DNA from: UBA7398 sp963978235
GTDB taxonomy: Bacteria; Actinomycetota; Actinomycetes; Nanopelagicales; Nanopelagicaceae
Assembly (NCBI GenBank): GCA_963978235.1
Contig: CAXBQM010000020.1
Location: 1-16,763, forward strand
Direction: 5' to 3'
Length of the DNA: 16,763 bases
The notes beneath the pieces are model-generated. The model had not been told where the DNA came from. It made no database searches and was given only the letters and a program-made list of their open reading frames with translations. The translations under genes were made by a program, and so were the position numbers. Positions 15,125-16,763 of the stretch are shown here, piece after piece (positions within the stretch are counted from its first letter, which is position 1; each line of letters opens with the position of its first letter).

Positions 15125-16623
15125 CGCTAACAATTATCGGAGCGCTGCCGTTACTTGGCGCACTTCTTATTGGCACAGTAAAGAAAGAACAAAAAACTGC
15201 CATTAAGCAGATGGCGCTTCTTACATCAATCCTCACTGCGGTTGCATTCGCAATAACCGCAATGCGATTTGAAGTGGATCGACCTGGATTCCAATTTGTT
15301 GAGTCACATTCATGGCTACCAACATTTGGAATTAACTACGCTCTTGGTCTTGATGGAATTTCACTCATTTTGATTTTGATGTCGGTATTACTTGTTCCGG
15401 TCGTAATCGTCGCTGGTTGGCACGAATCAGAAGGCGGCCGCTGGAGCGCAAAGACTTTCTACATACTGATTCTCGTTCTTGAAACAATGATGATTGGTGT
15501 ATTTGCGGCGACCGATGTATTCCTCTTCTATGTTTTCTTTGAAGCGATGTTGATTCCGGTCTACTTCCTCATTGGTGGATACGGAGTCGGAGAGCGTTCG
15601 CAAGCCGCAATAAAATTCTTGCTGTACTCACTATTTGGTGGTTTATTGATGCTCGCATCAATCATCGGGATTTATGTAATTTCCGGAAACCAAATCGGCC
15701 ATACATTTGATATCGATAAATTAGCGACACTTCAGATTGATTCCCTAACGCAGAACTTCCTCTTCCTTGGATTCTTTATTGCCTTTGCAATCAAGGCACC
15801 ACTGTGGCCACTTCACACCTGGCTACCAGATGCTGCGAAATCAGCTACGCCAGGAACCTCAGTTTTGTTGCTTGGCGTGCTCGATAAGGTCGGTACCTTT
15901 GGAATGATTCGTTATTGCATCAAGCTTTTCCCTGATGCATCAAAGACATTTACGCCGGCGATTATTACGCTGGCAGTGATCTCAATTCTCTATGGTGCGT
16001 TTCTAGCAATTGGCCAAAAAGATATTAAAGGTCTCATTGCCTTCACATCTATTTCCCACTTCGGGTTTATCACGCTGGGAATTTTTGCGATGACAACCCA
16101 AGGAAATTCTGGCGCTACCTTGTATATGTTCAATCACGGGTTCTCAACCGCGGCGCTCTTTATTCTTGCTGGATTCATGATGCGTCGCCGTAATTCTTCA
16201 ACAATTGCTGATTTCGGTGGGTTGCAACGTGTGACTCCGATACTTGCGTGGACTTTCTTTATCGCAGGACTTTCATCGTTAGCACTGCCAGGACTTTCTT
16301 CTTTCGTATCGGAATTCTTGGTTCTAGTTGGTACATATACGCGATATCCGGTAGCAGCGATTCTCGGAACATTCGGAATTATCCTCGCTGCACTTTATAT
16401 TCTCATTCCAGTTCAAAAAGCGTTGCATGGTCCAATTACTTCCGGCAATGAATCTCTACCAGATTTAACTCGACGCGAGAAAATTGCGATTGCACCGGTC
16501 ATAGCAATAATCATCGCACTTGGTTTTTATCCAAAACCTGCACTTGATCTCATTAATCCAACTTCAGTGACAACAATTACTGATGCTGGCTTTAGTGATC
16601 CTGCTCCAACCGGAGGCAAATAA
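15121..16623 (+). CDS. nuoM: NuoM, antiporter-like proton-pumping subunit M
   Basis: Second antiporter-like subunit, 500 residues with about 14 helices. Key charges are E141 in FFEAMLIPVYFLIG, K225 in AIKAPLWPLHTWLPDAA, K256 in GVLDKVGTFGM, and E398 in SSFVSEFLVLVGTY. The segments NYALGLDGISL and QKDIKGLIAFTSISHFGF are also typical. The Gly/Pro-containing end DPAPTGGK is short and soluble. The ATG overlaps the nuoL stop (ATGA) behind a weak GGTG. The stop overlaps the nuoN ATG (TAATG). Confidence 0.97.
   Translation: MTLTIIGALPLLGALLIGTVKKEQKTAIKQMALLTSILTAVAFAITAMRFEVDRPGFQFVESHSWLPTFGINYALGLDGISLILILMSVLLVPVVIVAGWHESEGGRWSAKTFYILILVLETMMIGVFAATDVFLFYVFFEAMLIPVYFLIGGYGVGERSQAAIKFLLYSLFGGLLMLASIIGIYVISGNQIGHTFDIDKLATLQIDSLTQNFLFLGFFIAFAIKAPLWPLHTWLPDAAKSATPGTSVLLLGVLDKVGTFGMIRYCIKLFPDASKTFTPAIITLAVISILYGAFLAIGQKDIKGLIAFTSISHFGFITLGIFAMTTQGNSGATLYMFNHGFSTAALFILAGFMMRRRNSSTIADFGGLQRVTPILAWTFFIAGLSSLALPGLSSFVSEFLVLVGTYTRYPVAAILGTFGIILAALYILIPVQKALHGPITSGNESLPDLTRREKIAIAPVIAIIIALGFYPKPALDLINPTSVTTITDAGFSDPAPTGGK
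16612..16616 (+). promoter_or_regulatory. Shine-Dalgarno site of nuoN
   Basis: GGAGG lies 6 nt before the nuoN ATG at 16623, inside the end of nuoM. It supports the start of the partial nuoN. Confidence 0.7.
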
Positions 16624-16763
16624 TGTCTGCACCAACACTTAATTATTCGCTGCTAGCCCCAATCCTGGTCATTCTTGGTGGCGCAGTTATTGGTGTTTTG
16701 ATAGAAGCTTTTGCAAAATCCTCGTCACGTGCAGCGCTTCAAAAAACCGTTGCATTTGGCTCA
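16623..16763 (+). CDS. nuoN: NuoN, antiporter-like subunit N, cut by the window end
   Basis: Only the first 47 codons are visible. They begin MSAPTLNYSLLAPILVILGG and continue AVIGVLIEAFAKSSSRAAL. This is one hydrophobic helix followed by a basic loop and matches the start of NuoN in Actinobacteria (LxP.xxVLGGAxxGxLxEAF). The position directly after nuoM with a TAATG overlap is where nuoN belongs in a nuoA-N operon. None of the proton-path residues lie in the visible part, so the call rests on position and the N-terminal pattern. Confidence 0.9.
   Translation, partial: MSAPTLNYSLLAPILVILGGAVIGVLIEAFAKSSSRAALQKTVAFGS

Noticed and set aside
1..16763. A previously undescribed system (defence, mobile element, secretion or biosynthetic cluster)
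   Set aside because: Every sizeable gene is a recognisable menaquinone or complex I gene, there is no gene-free stretch above 70 bp, and no repeats, integrase or unknown proteins were seen.

Overview
The window looks like chromosome of a streamlined, moderately low-GC actinobacterium. My best guess is a freshwater acI / Nanopelagicales-type organism (Ca. Planktophila or Nanopelagicus relatives). The evidence is indirect: actinobacterial-style Nuo subunits (separate NuoC and NuoD, tails on NuoE, NuoH and NuoJ, a glycine-rich NuoC N-terminus), GTG starts with no usable Shine-Dalgarno sequence, very tight gene packing, and a GC content of roughly 45-50% in the nuo lines I counted by hand. The taxonomy is inference.

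Layout. Positions 1-1229 (+) hold the C-terminal part of menD, whose 5' end lies outside the window. Positions 1215-2429 (-) hold menF, isochorismate synthase, which converges on menD with a 15-nt overlap of the two 3' ends. A 70-bp divergent gap (2430-2499) separates menF from menG/ubiE (2500-3207, +). A 36-bp gap (3208-3243) follows, and then the complete nuoA to nuoM and the first 47 codons of nuoN run to the end of the window (3244-16763). From nuoB onward every gene overlaps the next by 1, 4 or 8 nt. No stretch of 300 bases lacks a gene. I saw no RNA gene, mobile element, CRISPR array, attachment site or origin.

How the genes work together. MenF converts chorismate to isochorismate, MenD joins isochorismate with 2-oxoglutarate to open the menaquinone pathway, and MenG performs the last methylation that yields menaquinone. 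The Nuo proteins build proton-pumping NADH dehydrogenase (complex I), which would use that menaquinone as electron acceptor. NuoE, F and G form the NADH module, NuoB, C, D and I the quinone-reducing connecting module, and NuoA, H, J, K, L, M and N the membrane arm.

Most of the window is well-understood core respiration, and I found no new multi-gene system. The points that deserve a second look are an AT-rich island inside menD (about 155-960) with different arginine codons and sharp edges, an Ala/Pro/Gln-rich linker at its left edge, and matching -10 elements exactly 6 nt before the GTG starts of menG and nuoA, which suggest leaderless transcripts.
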